64,000 bases of DNA from Zygnema circumcarinatum (lineage: Eukaryota; Streptophyta; Zygnematophyceae; Zygnematales; Zygnemataceae), in contig CM074807.1 of assembly GCA_037447605.1 (NCBI GenBank), positions 2,851,568-2,915,567 of the forward strand. Direction: 5' to 3'. The notes under the pieces are model-generated. The model searched no databases and was not told the origin of the DNA. It saw nothing but the letters and a program-made list of their open reading frames with translations. The position numbers were made by a program, and so were the translations under genes. Each line of letters begins with the position of its first letter. The stretch's first letter is position 1. Shown here piece by piece: positions 1 to 13,836 of this stretch.

Positions 1-266
1 GAAAAACCTAAAATCCACCATGAACGGAATCTTTGTTACATCCTAAATTGAATCATACAAACCATATTCCAGACAAATGAAGACGTGAGACAAGAGGTAA
101 TAATACAAATGTAAAATCCGATATGGCAATGTTGAATTGGTAGAATGCAAAGATGAGCATAGATAGATGCATAGATGAGCACCGTAGGGACGTTTCATCT
201 CTGTTGTGGGCTGGATATGCACGCCTCTGTTTCCTACAAACTGAGGCTAAGTGAGGGCAGCCTACC

Positions 267-3200
267 CATTAGCTCCGCTTGCAGATAGTTCTTCACTACA
301 GCAGCAGCTCCCTGAACGACCGAGGGATGAAGGCTCCTGCTCTGCTGCTCCTTGCCGAACTTCAAATCTGGCTGCAGACATCTCAATCCATGTGACATAG
401 TGTCAAAAGAATGCAAGGAGGAACCCATCATCAGCTGCTATCAAAGTGGCCCTAGACTGTTGCCGAGCTACTTGTAGACACTAAGTAACTAGAATCTCTA
501 ATTCAATCATCGCCCAACAAGTCCTGTATATTAAAGCATATTAGTGGTGACATACTTCCACAAGAGAGGCCCACGCTCCCAGCAGCACTTGAAAGATCTC
601 GGCCAGCTCGTCATCCTGCTGTGTGCTCCCCCCGTGAGTGATGCACGCGACTGTCACCTTCACTAGCAATGCAACCCCTCCACCATGCCTGCAGCAACCA
701 AACGCGACTGCTGCATCATTTATTACTCGTCCCTTAACCAGCGTTAACCACCTTATGGATGCATTAAGTCCAGCCAATCGTTTGAAACATTTGGAACATG
801 CACCTATAATTCTTATGAGTAGCTCTCGAAATATGCCAGCAGGATACATGGTTGTCAATTGAGATAACCACTTACTCTGAGGCGACAAGGCTCGAGTCGA
901 AAGTAGCTGGTGCAGTGCAGCATGCGAGGGCTGCTAGTGCTCGGCATCCATCCAGTAGTTCACTAACCACCCAGGAAACAATTGGGTAATCCACAGCATC
1001 AAAATGACTAGCTGTTCATTACATATTCATTCCGTAGTCACTAACCGAGTTTGCGTGTGGATTCGTTACTACAGTACTAAATCTTCATGCTGACCAAATG
1101 TCAGATTTAGGGGGCCTGTCAGATGAAGGTTCGGCAGTAACAAGAGCTATACTGAAACAACGACAGCGAACGATTGATGCAGTTTGATTTCGATTCACGG
1201 AGTAAGGCTTTACCTGCTGGGCCCGCCTGAGCTAACAGCCGCCATTACTGCATCTGGAGGAGAGAGCCAGACAGCTATTCCCGACAGCATCTGCTGTATA
1301 TAGACCATGTGATTGGAATTCGAATCTGCCGGGCCAGCCAGCACGATTCATCAAAAAACACTATTTGAATTCCATCACCAAACCCAGTACATTCCAAAGC
1401 TTAACGAGCCCCCTGTTCCCCTGCAAAATAAGTATCGAGCATTTCGATAAAGCTCATGTAACTTTTGTCGAGACTACTTGCTCCAAATTGGCTGCCACAC
1501 TAGATGGCAGCAAACCCATGACAGCCCACCCATCATCGCAGAGAATGCTCATTGCCTTTGCGCAGCAGTTATCCACCACAATGGAAAGCTTGTGTACACC
1601 AATGCTTTTGATTAATCCGTTGACAAAAAGAGCTTTTTGGATGCTCCAGTTCTGAAGCAGAAACCTTCACTGCTAGTGAAGGCAGAAGAGCCCCCCACCT
1701 TTGAGATGGCCGCAGGAGGAGCAGAGATGCACCAACAGCTCGCGACTGGCTACCGCCACCGCACTGTTCATCCAATGAGACGCTCCGGCAACTATGCCAG
1801 CTTTGCGAATACAGTTGTAGAAATCAAGCAGCCAAGAAATCCTTTGAGGTTCCACCAACACGTCTCGCAGCACGGGTCCAATCTGCAAGTGGACATTTGT
1901 GAATGGATGAGCTGAAGGTGGGGGAGTACTTTGGACGAAGGAGCATTAGGAGTTCGAGCAACTACAATCTATGAATTGCAAATTCATTCAAACACGAGAT
2001 GTGCCCAAAAAATAGCAGAGGTTGCCAGGGCTTTGCTATCCAGTTCCTGTTAAGACTCTCCTTTCTAGTTTTTGTTCAAATGCGATGCAGTGCGAGCCTG
2101 ATTGCATTCAAGTTCAATCCTACGACTTTGCTTCCCTTGTTCTCCGATAAATGCCGAAAGGTTCGCCTAGTTTTCTTACCAAAACTGCACTCACTGACGT
2201 CCCAGTTAGGAATCTTTCTGAATTCAAGCATTCTACTAAGCTCCACTCAAACTGATATAAGGGAACAATTGGATGCTTCCTGTGCCTCCATAGGCCTGCT
2301 TACACCCTAAAGCCACCCACCTTTGAAGCCCCAGACCTGCGACGCCCTCTTCCCTCGAAACTGCTCTCATCCGACTCCCAGAGCAAAAGCTGCAACAAAA
2401 GTCGAAGAGTTGTGGTACAGAGCTCCATAGCTTGTGGCTGATCTCCACCCTGCGCTGTCTGCGTTGCTGCTCGAATGGCCACTTCTTGTGCGACCTTATA
2501 GATTGGCTGTCCAGACCATTCCATTCCCACCCCGTAAAAAAAACATCAGATATGATGGTGGCTAAAGCCATCTGAACGCTTTGCTGGCAGAGCACGTCAA
2601 GCAGGTAAAGCGGTTGTAGTGGGCCAACCAGCAGGTACTGCGTCTCCAAAGAAGCTCGGCAGCGCTCATGAAAATTGGCTGACATTCCCATGGGAGTGGC
2701 ACTTGCTGGAGAAAACTCGAGCACCTGAACCACGAACAGCATAAAAAAGCATCGATGACTTTCAGGGAGACGGAACCACCAGGAGCACTTCAATCTGAGC
2801 TGTACGGCGGCAGCGTTTCTAAGCGAGGGAGTGGATAAACTACCACAGCTTCGAGCAGAGCGAGGGCTCGGTTTTGGGCCGAAAACGATCGGCCTGGCTC
2901 CCCGTGAGCTATTTTTTCGACCTGCCCTAAAGCACACCACATTTGTCAGGATTCATGCAAGAAACACGCATGCCAAACGTGGAGCATATTCTTTTGGTGC
3001 ATAAGCTTCAACACTGGAAAGAGGCGAGCAATTGAGGATTCCTTACATGAGTGAAGAACGCGTCCTTTTCTGCTCCGCTGCTATCCATCCTGTAGATGCC
3101 CATATGCAGCTTGCTCGGATCAGCAATGTGAAACTCACAGCACAAATGATACGGTTCTTTGAAATACGAAAGATGTTGTGAATCTCCAACTTTGCATTAA

Positions 3201-6100
3201 AATAAACCAGCAGCATCCGACCAAACAGGGTGTATCAAGAGAAGAGCATCTGCACTCAAAGAGGCAACGGAACAAAACTATTTGCATCGTAAGGCATGGC
3301 AGTGATGAGAGAAGAACGTGCTTGCCAGCCTCTCTTGAAGAGAATCGCGGCGACTGCAACCATTTCGCGACACACGACTGAGTCAACTCCTTCGCGTCCG
3401 ACCACATAATTCAAACAGTACCTGGCAATCAGAAGCCAACAGCTCAATAGGAGTACCCAACCTCGCCATCTCTAAGCCTGTGACCGGAGGAAGCTCTTTG
3501 AAAGGCTAATAATCATGCCAACAATGTAAAAACTAATCGCAAGCTGGCAAGCACAAGGTGCTTCAAGACGAGAGGAAGAGATACATGGATGAGAACAAGG
3601 GAATGCAGTCCTTGAAAAACTAAACAAAAGACGCAGCTAATCTCAAGTTTAACCTCCCTCCAATTTTCCTTAGGGGACAACTCTCTAGAATGTGTTGCAA
3701 AGAATACATATGTAATGTGACCGCTGCTTGTCATAACATGCAACAACATTTCGATGCCATTCTTACTGTAGCAAGAGGCAAGCAAGACCAGTTGTGACTG
3801 TAAAATTAGGCCTTACGCTAGAAGACTACTACGGTCCGATGGAGGAAGATTTGGCCATTCTCGTAGTGCAGCCTGGCGCAGTGCTGAAGCCGCATGGAAA
3901 CATGCTTCGCTAATTCTCGAAGTCTCTGAACTTTCACCAACAAGCAATTAAAGCATTACTTTTCCATGAAAGCTTTCAGCCATCGAAACGACAGAATTGA
4001 AAATTCAAAAAAAACCCGCTAAAACTTCTCTGCTTTATACGCGAAAGGAAAACCTAATTTTAACACATTTAGAGCAAGTGGTGCTGTGGCTAGTAAGAAA
4101 GGGTAAACAAAAACGAATAAACTGAAGGGGACAATATACCGGCGACACAGTGAGTCACAGTCAACAGTCAGTAAGTCAACAGTCACTCTGTTGCAACTCA
4201 AATTCAAAGGCTTTAAAACAATAGTTTGCTCCTCGAACCGTCTTAGAGCTAACCATGTACTAGAACAGTGCACCCCGCTACATCCATGTTAAACAGAATG
4301 TTGTACTCGTGACCCAGGCTCGATGTTCAGGCTGTATCACAATGCCTGCTACAAACCCCTCTCCTTTCAATCTTTTCTGAACGCTGGTATTAAATCATAA
4401 CGTCACCTTTTACAAGGTTTTGTTATACCTGCCTAAAACAGGGTCTTGTCACTGTGTTCCTCGCACTCATGAACAACCTTGATACCTAGTGACTGATCAG
4501 CCTGATGTTTTTTCCACATTTCTCGAAAACTGTGAATACTCGATTCCTTTAGCCTCAACATTGGAGAATCACTAGCTCAAGCTGGTCATCGTTTAGTATT
4601 ACAGTTTCAAGGCCGATCAATCCCTGTCAGATTCCTGCTCTGTCCTTGACCTCTTGTTTTAGCCAAACATTGATTGAAAGAGCTTTGACTTCCGCACTCG
4701 CTGCTGGCTTCACTTTTTAATGCATCAGCCCCTCCTCCATCAAGATTATTCGCTCTTCAGTAAAGCAGTGAAAGAACTTCTACAAGATGTATATTTTCCT
4801 GGAATTTTCTCTTGCCAGTGAGTATTCATTTCCCTACAGCATGGAGTGTCATTCATTTGTGATAGGCCCAATTTCATCAACTTTGGAAGATACCATGAGC
4901 CGGCTATCCCTTTCGTGCGGAGTCACCAGAACTCTGTTGCACTGCTGTTACAACACTAGAGTATGCTACAAACTCCATATCCTCCTGCGCGTTCCATGAG
5001 CAGATATTACTAGTTTCAAAAATGTACTCTTCAGTGCGAATGAGAGCTATGAGAACTTCTGTTCGTCAGTCGGCCACGATTGACCACTTTGAGCTATTGA
5101 ATTCATCTAGGAACTGGTTAGAGCCATCTTCAATCTAATTGCGTTCTCGTTTGCTCTAGCAGTTTTCATTTCAGTTCCTAAAATTGCTATTGGTCCTACA
5201 ATCCCATTTGAAAAGTGCTGAGGATCAGTGTCAAGCTCTCACTTCACTACCCTCAAATTCAGCCAACTAATGGACTAGCAACTGGCTTTCACGATTCTTG
5301 TTAATTGCGCTGTAACCTCTTCAACACAAACAAAACACTTGGGCGTGCTAGAATTTTTCCTTTCCACTCACACTCACACTCGTCTACTTGGCAGTTATCC
5401 TTCCTAAAAAGTTCAAGTCCATTCATTAGACACCCTTTGTTCATGTGATGCTGTTATTGGCTCAGAAATGTTTTTTCAACGAACAACAACTCATCTTCTC
5501 TAAAGAATGAGCGCTAATGCAATGATGCGCTGTAGAAGCGTCAGGAGTGCTAAAGTTCATAAAATTCCTACTTGCATCCCTAGCATTGCTCACCCAATAT
5601 GTGCTGGCATGCTTGCAGGGCCTTCGGAGATTGACGGAGGGCGACCAAAGCAGCTTCAGCATCTCGCCTCAAAGGTCCCTGCACGAGTTGAATCCATACA
5701 TTCTTAAGATTTAGGCGGGTCCGTCGCTCTTGGGATGTATGATTTTAGAGGACATTCATATGAAAACATCTAGTCACAATGGCAAACAGAGATATATTTT
5801 CCACCTCCTCTTCTCGTGTAGAAGTGAAGATGCAATGGCTAATATTGAAAGGGTGCAGCAGCCATGATGATTTCAGATGCCAGGGGTGTTTCCTTTTTCT
5901 TGGAGTGTCGATAGCACCTGGAGAGACGCGCATGCTTGCTCCACCAACTGACGAGTGATCTCCAGCTCTGAAAGGGTAGCCATTACTCTTCTTTTCCTGT
6001 TGTTACCCCCAAAATCTTGCCCCTTGCCTGCAGTACTAGCAGCAGTAATCGCTGACAAGTCTGGAGGATCAATGCCTTCTCTCTCTGCACACCGTAGCAT
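267..6100 (-). CDS. XPO4: Exportin-4 (importin-beta family nuclear export receptor), N-terminal part, cut by left edge
   Basis: Multi-exon gene read right to left; the 3' part lies beyond the window. Exportin-4 is a RanGTP-dependent nuclear export karyopherin made of HEAT-like helices. Exons recognised by similarity to plant and animal exportin-4: first exon about 6100-5920 (ELEITRQLVEQACASLQ, then a GT donor); 5678-5594 (AALVALRQSPKALQACQHIL); about 3400-3310 (EMVAVAAILFKRGW, like the family's VAAxLxKRGW); about 3090-3048 (GAEKDAFFTH); about 2730-2600 (TPMGMSANFHERCRASLE, the family's GLxxEFHxxCRxSLE signature); about 2510-2370 (TTLRLLLQLLLWE); about 1850-1690 (WLLDFYNCIRKAG); about 1310-1216 (LSPPDAVMAAV); about 960-870 (LLDGCRALAALACCTAP); about 690-560; and 400-267 (AVVKNYLQAEL). 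Start is 6100 or the internal Met at 5983; the second lies closer to the conserved helix. Some middle exons (5.5-3.4 kb) were not resolved. Family identity is firm, exon edges approximate. Confidence 0.86.
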
Positions 6101-8642
6101 ATGAGAGAGTCGCCATGGCTATCAAACCATCAAAGCGGAAGCTTCCTCTGCCTGACAGCGGGCTGCTCTGCTCTGCTGATCGCAGCGAACCTCTCCTCTC
6201 TCGAACGGGGCGCCCGTGAGCGGCAGAATTTTGCTATAAATGGAGAGCCGCGGGAATTGAGGCGCTCAGTTTTCCATCACGGTAGTTTAAGTCTGACGCT
6301 GGCGGGCGCTGTGCTGCTGGGCGCACCGCCAGCGGATGATTGCTGGGGCTCGTCTGAATAATGTGAGGCTGATGCAGCCATGCTTGAGCTGCATCTGATG
6401 GATGTCACATCAGCGAACTCAGAAGTGAAAGCAGTAAATGGGAAGCCTGAGCGGGGAAGCCTGGTGGCTGTATGGCTGCCGCTTTCAGCGGAAGGCTTCA
6501 AGACAAGCCTCCATGATTAAAGATGTTTTCCTTACCTTATGGACACTCTGCCCTCGTCGGAGTGTCTCAAAGGCTGAAATTTGACTGGATGAGAGGCTTG
6601 ACAACTTTGGCAACAATTGTCATCTGGAGAAAGAGGAGACCAGAGGTTTCTTTGCGGGCCAGATGTCCGATGTTGTAGGGCACTAGATCGCCTTGTCGCA
6701 ATTGTTTCTCTGTCTTGTCCCTAGAAGCAATGCAAAACAGTCCTTTTTTGGGGCTGCATCGGCAGTGTTCGGCGTGAGCGATGCATAAGGGCGCATTCCT
6801 CGTTGTCGACGTTTGCAGCAAAGGGGATTTGATGATCCGATGGTTTGCCTCAAGTAAGTGTGGAACATATGGCCTGCCTGCCTGCCTAAAATAAATAAAG
6901 TCTTGTTCAGATTTGTCGTTGACGAGCAGCTAGCACGATTCTTTTACCATTTTGCAAACTTTCGGGCTTAATCTGATAGGTAACAAAATTTGCAAGAAGG
7001 CCAGAGCAAGTTTCTAAAAATAATGTTCTTCTTAGTTCGCGTTTTTTGATTTTTCTTGCATTCAGCTATGCTCCAACGAGAATGTCCCGCAATTGGCACT
7101 GTATCAGTTACGAAAATCAAATAGTTTATCACGCTCATGGTTCGGGACATTTTTCATGATTCTTTCAGCGAACCCTGTTTTTGTGTCACCTGGAACTTTG
7201 GTGCACTTTAGTTGTTACAAACATATCTGGGCTGCGCCAGAATTTTGTGTCCTTTAATATCGATGTGGTCATGTTCTTAGTATGTTTGATTTGTGCAAAC
7301 CTTTGGAGGGAACTATGATGATTACTCCTGCTGAGAATTCTGGCATTGGGTATTGTACAGCTTGGTTGCTGCTGGCTGCCGCTGCATATATCTGATAGCC
7401 TCTCTTTGATGAGAAAAGGCGAAGCTGAGTTCCCTTTATGAATTAGAACGTGTAGTAGGTGCAAGAAGTCTCTCTCTTTCTCCTTTGGAGAAAAGGAAAC
7501 AAATTGCTTTCTGTGGTTACAGTCGTAAGTGGGACTGGGTGGTGCATGTTGTTGATTAACTGGTAAGAATAAGCTTTCGGTTTTAGTCAATCGTTCTATT
7601 CTTTCTAAAAAGTCATAACTTTTCTAGTTGCACTACTACGTAAGTGTGCTTTTAGAAATTTAAAAATTTGAAAGGGATGTTACGTAGAAGCCAAACTTGT
7701 AATTATTTGTGTAATCTTTGCTCAAGTACTAAATCGTATTTTTGCGTTTTTGATAATTGCAGGAAAAGAAGGTGAATTGAAGTCAAAGGAACACTAATAC
7801 ATATCCCAGTTTGCACAATAATAAAAAAAAAAAAGTGGCATTTTGCAAATTTACTTATATATTGAAAACATATTCGGATTTGTAAGAGAATTTGGGAGTA
7901 AAAGTGGGAGGATGAAAAGTGGTATGCTAGAAAGCAATGGAGGATGGATCAAAGTAAGACTAAGAGACATGAGAAGGAAAATAAACAAGTTATTGGAAGA
8001 GAAATGTAAAGACAAAAAAGACATCGGACGAGAAATTAACAAGAAGATAGTGACATAGACGACGAAGAGGAACAAAAAGAGCGGTCCTCTAATTGTGCAT
8101 TAGGAATAATGTTGTCTTCACAAGCATAAATATAAGTCAAATATAGCTTTTCCTAAGTAGACTTAGCATAAGTTATTATAGAGAGATTATCCGAGACTGG
8201 CAGCCTCTCTCTCCATAGAGGATTGCTCCCACCTTGCCCACGTTGCCCTCCCAAGTTGCCGCCGCTGCCGCCGCCGTCAAGTCATCCCCGCCAGGCCCCG
8301 CGCCTCCCCCCTCGCCCCTGCCCCGTTACGCGGCGCGCCCCCCCTTACATGCCCCGTGGCCGTCGCGTCGCCTGTGTCGCCGACTGCCCGTCGGATGTTG
8401 CAGGTCCGGCCCCTCCGGGTGACGAGGCCCCCCGTCCGCTGCCCCGCCCCAGCCCCGCCCGCCCCGCCCCGCGGAGCACGAGAGAGCGGCGGGGACACTC
8501 GTTCAATTTTTCAGTTGAAAGGCGAGCGCGAGCTGAAGCTCAAGTCAGCGGCGTCACTCCTGCGGCTTCCTCCTCGAGCGCTTCCTCGGCCTCGCCCTCT
8601 CCCACTTCCTCTCCCCTCCCGCCTGCACTCCTTCCCGGCGCC
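6101..8642. other. Intergenic region between divergent exportin-4 and isocitrate dehydrogenase genes
   Basis: No gene supported. The interval holds the 5' flanks of two divergently transcribed genes. A TATA-like CTATAAAT lies near 6233. A 12-base A run stands near 7824-7835, followed by an A/T-rich, purine-rich stretch (about 7850-8080). The 8.2-8.64 kb part becomes strongly GC-rich and is probably the promoter and 5' UTR of the isocitrate dehydrogenase gene. Open frames here are short, compositionally driven and have no recognisable domain. Confidence 0.5.
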
Positions 8643-11600
8643 ATGCTCGTGCCCCTGCGAGCGGGCTCGCCGCTGCTGCGCTCTGCCGCCTTCTCACACG
8701 CGCACGCGCCGCTCGCCACGCTGCCTCCTACTCGCCGGGGTGTCTCTGCGGCGCGGGCAGTCAGTTCCATGGCGCCAGATGCCAGGCACTCTCTGCACCT
8801 GCCACCTCTCTGCGCTCGTTTCGGCGTCCTTCTTTTGAGAGTTCCTTGAGAAATCATTTTTTTTTTCTTCTACTCTGTTTCTATCTATATGGTGCTGGCC
8901 ACCTTTTGAATCTTCTCACTGGCAGACCAGGGACGTGCTTGTGCACTTCTTTTCTCCCCTTTTTTTTTTTTTCTTACTTAAAATGTTTACTACCCACCAG
9001 AGTCAGCCTGCAGCAACTTGCTCACACTTCTAATCACTGAAAGACCGTTTTTTAAAAATGATCTTTCTTAAAAGAAATATTAATCATCCTGTTTTTGCTT
9101 CTATTTCTTTAGCTCAGTGGTGCGTCCATCTCTAAGGCATCTGATGGCTCACTTAAAGTTCCCGATCACCCAATCATCCCATTCATTGAAGGAGATGGCA
9201 CCGGCCCCGATATATGGCGCGCAGCAAAACATGTCTTTGACTCCGCGGTTGAGAGGGCGTATGGTAGCAAGAGGTGAATTTTTCTGCCTTCTCTACTAAT
9301 GCTCTTATCAATGCTTGCCAACTGGCAAGTCTGGCAGTTTTGCCAGCTCATGAAACATTTTCTCTCAAAGCATTTTTTTTCTAGGAATCCCAAACCATGG
9401 CATTTCAATCATGCATCACGCGTGAATTTTTTGGTGTACGAAAGCTCGGAAAAAGCAAGATTGCTTCCAGTAGGACAGAGTTGAACATGTTCTCGGGCAA
9501 ATCGAGCGCCGTATGAAGCAAGCTCGCTGCCTGCCATTCAATAAAGGGCGGCATCATGAGCTGCTTTAAGTATGCTTTTGTCATCGATATTTAAGCGACT
9601 GGTGGTGCCACTGAGGCTTCAACGACGATTTTTTTATTGTTTGTTTGTCCTCTGGATTCAATCTTTTTATTTGCTTGCTGACAAGCTGATGGGAGGGGGT
9701 ATCCGCTTTGGTTCGATCTATGTTTTGTCAGGAAAATAGTTTGGAAGGAAGTTCTTGCAGGTGAAAAGGCCTTTGTGCAGACAGGCGAATGGCTGCCTCA
9801 GGCAACTTTGAGTGCTTTCCGAAAACATCTTGTTGGAATCAAGGTGAATCGAAGCTGCTGATCAGGGCCCAAAGTTTATGTTTCCTTGTTTTCCAATCAA
9901 CGAACTAAGCACTTTTAATTTGGCTGACAAGGAAGGAATTTTCCTGTCCAGTCTTTTATGCTCTCAAAGATGGCGAAAAGAATGTCGAGGAAACGTTCCC
10001 TGCCTTTATATTGAAGCTCTGCCAGAAGTATGGTTACGGCTTTTTATCCCAAATCGTTTAGTTGATTTGCCTATTTGCGATGTGATTGCTGTGGCAGGGT
10101 CCACTGACAACTCCAATAGGAGGCGGTATTCGATCCCTAAACGTGGCATTGAGGCAAGAGTTAGATCTTTATACGTGTCTTCGGCCTGTTCGGTGGTACT
10201 CGGTAATATGCTTACCCATTTATTGCATTCTTTACCCTTATTTCCTTTGTTACTTGCTCATTACCATGACTATTCGGGTCATTTCATTGTAGTTTAGGTA
10301 AGAACTGCCTGCATCACGACTTGAATGTCCTTCATCATGTTTTAGACAGTTGTTTGCTTTATTGAGTCACTCGCTCTTCTTATGACGACTGGCTTTAAGC
10401 CATTTAAGCGTAATAAACTTAACGCTTCCTTGCATATTTGTTTCATTTGTACTGCACATGTGAATGCCCCTTTGTCATATAATCATTTATAGCTTGGATC
10501 TTTTTAACTGAAATGGACTATTTTGAGTAGCTTCCTATGAGCCCAAGTTTTGCATGTAACAAAACATGTCTGTTCGCGAAGGGGTTTGGGAAACCACTGC
10601 ACCATGATGGGTAAAAGCTACTTATAAACACAGTGTGGAAACTGCTAATGACTAGGTCATTCGGTCATGACAACATGGAAAATGCAGGGGGTACCATCTC
10701 CAGTAAAGCGGCCGGATGACGTGAATGTGGTCATTTTTCGAGAAAACACGGAGGATATATATGCAGGCATCGAGTTTCAGCGTGGAACAAAGGATGCTGA
10801 GCTTTTTGCGGAACTGTTGCAAAAGCACTTCCCAGACCGATTCAAGAAGGTAGTCGGTTTCTCTTTTTTTTCTCTTGTCGTTCTTGCGGCATAGTAAATG
10901 CTTGCTGACAGCCTCAAGAGAAAATATCTCCTATAGTTCCTTTCTTAATTCTAAACTGTAAAGCTGTGGTTATCTTGCAGCAAGTTTAGCAGATGTTTCC
11001 GATTTCTCATTAGTAACGTTACTCTTCTAGCAAAGCGACTTCCAATTCTGACGATTTGTCGAAAGGTGCGATGACCTTTCTCCACTGACCAGCATCTTGC
11101 TGACTCCTTGCAGATCCGGTTTCCCGGCTCTTCCGGGTTTGGCGTGAAGCCTGTCTCGGAGGACGGCTCTAAACGGTTGGTCCGCGCCGCCATCAAGTTC
11201 GCACTGGCGAAGGCCCGAAAGAGCGTCACGCTTGTGCATAAGGTTTGCTTTCTCCCCCTGTCTCAGCCGCCGCATACAGAACAGAACAAACTCGCGAAGT
11301 TCAGGGTTGCGCCGGACTTTGTTTTTTTATCCTATGTCTTCGAACACACGTTGGGTTCGTACGGAATTGTTTTCCGTGGTGGATATAGTCGTCAGCTGCA
11401 AGGTGCTTAAAGTTTATGTGATGGTCCAAGTGCAAGAACGTTTCAGAGTTAAGACTGATGAACTTCCTAAACGGCCTTGGCCCAAGGAAATTTACCATTT
11501 TATTCTAGGAACTGTACCCTTGAAGTACAAAAATCGGGAGGAAGCCGCAATTATGGTATTATACTGAGATACGTCAGCAGATCACATGTAAACATACTGT

Positions 11601-13836
11601 GGTCACTGTTTGTTAACTAGTTCAATATGCATTTATCCAGTATTGATATCAGTTTTTCAAACCAAACTGGGCCCAGGCGTTGATGTTAGCTTTTCATTCA
11701 AACTGGGCCTTCAACTCCTACCTGTCGGAAATTGTGTCACAAGCTTCCTTGCTGCTCTGAAACGATGCAGTAACTCTGTGCGATGAAGGGATGCGGAGAG
11801 TGGTCACTGTGACGTGGCTGCATCCACCGGCAGCCACTGATCACTGATGTAAGTATTGTCAGTATGTAAATGAAAGTGAGCCAGCAAGGCTTGGAAAGCA
11901 ATGTGGTGATTTACAGAAGGAGAGGATGCTTTCTGTTGCCGTACTTCTCAACAGCAGCCTTCTGACTTCGACCGCATTTAGAACGACGTGACTCGAACTC
12001 GCGCGCGTCATTGCGACTTTGAAAGCTGCCACATCAAATCTATGTCCATCTATCCCTGAAGGATGGTTGAGAATTCACTCTCCGTGTGGCCTAGGCTAAC
12101 TTTCCTGCTTAGGGATCTTCAAGTCACTCAAATTTGAGCAGTGAACACGATTCTTGGATACAAACCAAACGCACCGATGCTACAAATACTGTTTTAATGC
12201 CTGCTGTGTTCAGGGCAACATCATGAAGTTTACAGAAGGTGCATTCCGCGACTGGGGCTATGAGGTTGCTCGGGAAGAGTTTCGAGAGGATATCATTACA
12301 GAACGTGAAAGCTACATTCTGGACAACAAAGACTCTAATCCAGACATTTCAGTTGAGGTAAGCAGAGCGTCATCTTTTTTTCATGAAATTGAGGCAGCTA
12401 ACCTTTCTACCTTTCAAATGGGCCTTTTTAGTCTGCAGACAAACTTTTGTTCGTGCAGGGCAAACAACAAGGCCTCTTGAAGTGAGAGGAACTTTGAGGA
12501 AGTGCCTTTGTACCATACTACCTTCTTTGCCTGACCTTATCTGATGGAAGTACAAACGACATCTGCAGGATAATGCGCGTATCTTGGAGCCTGGATACAG
12601 TCTTATGCCGCCCAAGCGACAGGACGAGATCCGAAATGAGGTGGAGGGCGTTCTGGCGAAGCTGCATGCTTCACACGGCGATGGAAAGTGGAAGGAGAAG
12701 CTTTTGGTTCGCGATGCGATTGCTGACATTGCTCTACAGCAAGTAAGGGCCGCTATCCAGGAATTCGCACGTGAGATGGACTGAAGCATGCAAGGAAGTT
12801 GTTAAACTGCACGCAATGCTGTTCTTCTGCATTCTGTGTGTATGGCTCTACTGTGATTGACAGAGGGGATGGACATTTTGTGGAATTTTCGACAAGTCTT
12901 GGCAGTATGGAAACTGGTGGCCCATGATAGATGATGCTCCACATAGACATCATGCTTTGCCGGCCTGTTGGCTCTGCAGGTACTCACAAGGCCGACCACC
13001 TTTGATGTAGTTGCTACGCTCAACCTGAACGGCGATTACCTGAGCGATGCTTTGGCTGCACAGGTGAGCTCGCTCCTCGCTTCCGCCTGTACCTTGCAAT
13101 CTGATTCATATGCAGGCAGGTCCTCATACGTGTCTGAACGAGCTCTACATCTGTATGAACTTGCTCGCCGGTTGCCTCATATGATTCGGCACCTGACAGA
13201 TTGTCGTGTCGTTCTGCAGGTTGGGGGTATCGGCATTGCACCAGGTGGGAATATCAATTATGAGACGGGGCACGCCATATTTGAAGCCACACATGGAACA
13301 GCACCAAAATATGCAAATCAGGTATGGAGTGTTCAGTTTGTTTCTTTCGCGCACACTCCAGTCGAACCTTCAAAAAAATCTCGCATCTTTCTGGTTATTG
13401 GCAAGGATATGAATGAAGTAATGCTGAGAAAGCTGATTTGTTTGATACCTTCGTGTCTTTGAGGACAAAAATGAGTGTATTGTCAACTAATGAACTTATT
13501 CGATTCTTACTTTCTATCGACGATACCAAGTTTGCTTGTGCATGAAGGATGTGAGCTTAAGACGGTGTGCTTGTGTTTCCTAAACTTTGGCAGGATAAGG
13601 TCAATCCAGGCTCTCTCATCCTGTCGGGAGAACTCCTCCTTCGCCATATTGAATGGAATGAGGCGGCGGACCTCATTGTTGCGGGAATGGACCGAACGAT
13701 TGCGCGGAAGTTGGTGACTTATGACTTCCACCGTCAGATGCGCGACCCCGATGCGAAGCTGCTCAAGTGCTCGGAGTTCGCGCAGGCCGTTGTGGACAAC
13801 ATGACAGAGCAGGCGCTCGCCACTGCCCGCCTGTAG
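8643..13836 (+). CDS. NADP-dependent isocitrate dehydrogenase, bacterial/cyanobacterial type, organelle-targeted (predicted)
   Basis: Oxidative decarboxylation of isocitrate to 2-oxoglutarate with NADP (EC 1.1.1.42). Eleven exons joined in phase: 8643-8759, 9113-9273, 9732-9843, 10098-10202, 10688-10849, 11114-11242, 12214-12357, 12569-12742, 12980-13063, 13220-13321, 13594-13836, giving about 510 aa. It follows E. coli Icd rather than the eukaryotic family: [16 protein letters not shown] (131-146, with the regulatory-type Ser143), [33 protein letters not shown] (Lys262), [10 protein letters not shown] (Asp387, Asp391), HGTAPKY (421-427) and DKVNPG. The Lys-Tyr-Val set plus TYDFHR indicates NADP. 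Residues about 295-355 form an insert ([11 protein letters not shown] to HGDGKWKEK) typical of cyanobacterial enzymes. Exon 1 (Arg/Ser/Ala-rich, no acidic residues) looks like a transit peptide; its donor GTCAGT at 8760 is my choice and the least certain boundary. Mitochondrion versus plastid cannot be told. Confidence 0.93.

Noticed and set aside
2236-2940. 234-residue minus-strand frame as a whole gene
   Set aside because: It spans exons and introns of exportin-4. The similarity is confined to a segment near 2730-2600, and another frame carries the next exon.
8223-8849. 208-residue plus-strand Pro/Arg-rich frame as a separate gene
   Set aside because: GC-rich promoter/leader DNA; only the part from 8643 is used, as the transit-peptide exon of isocitrate dehydrogenase.
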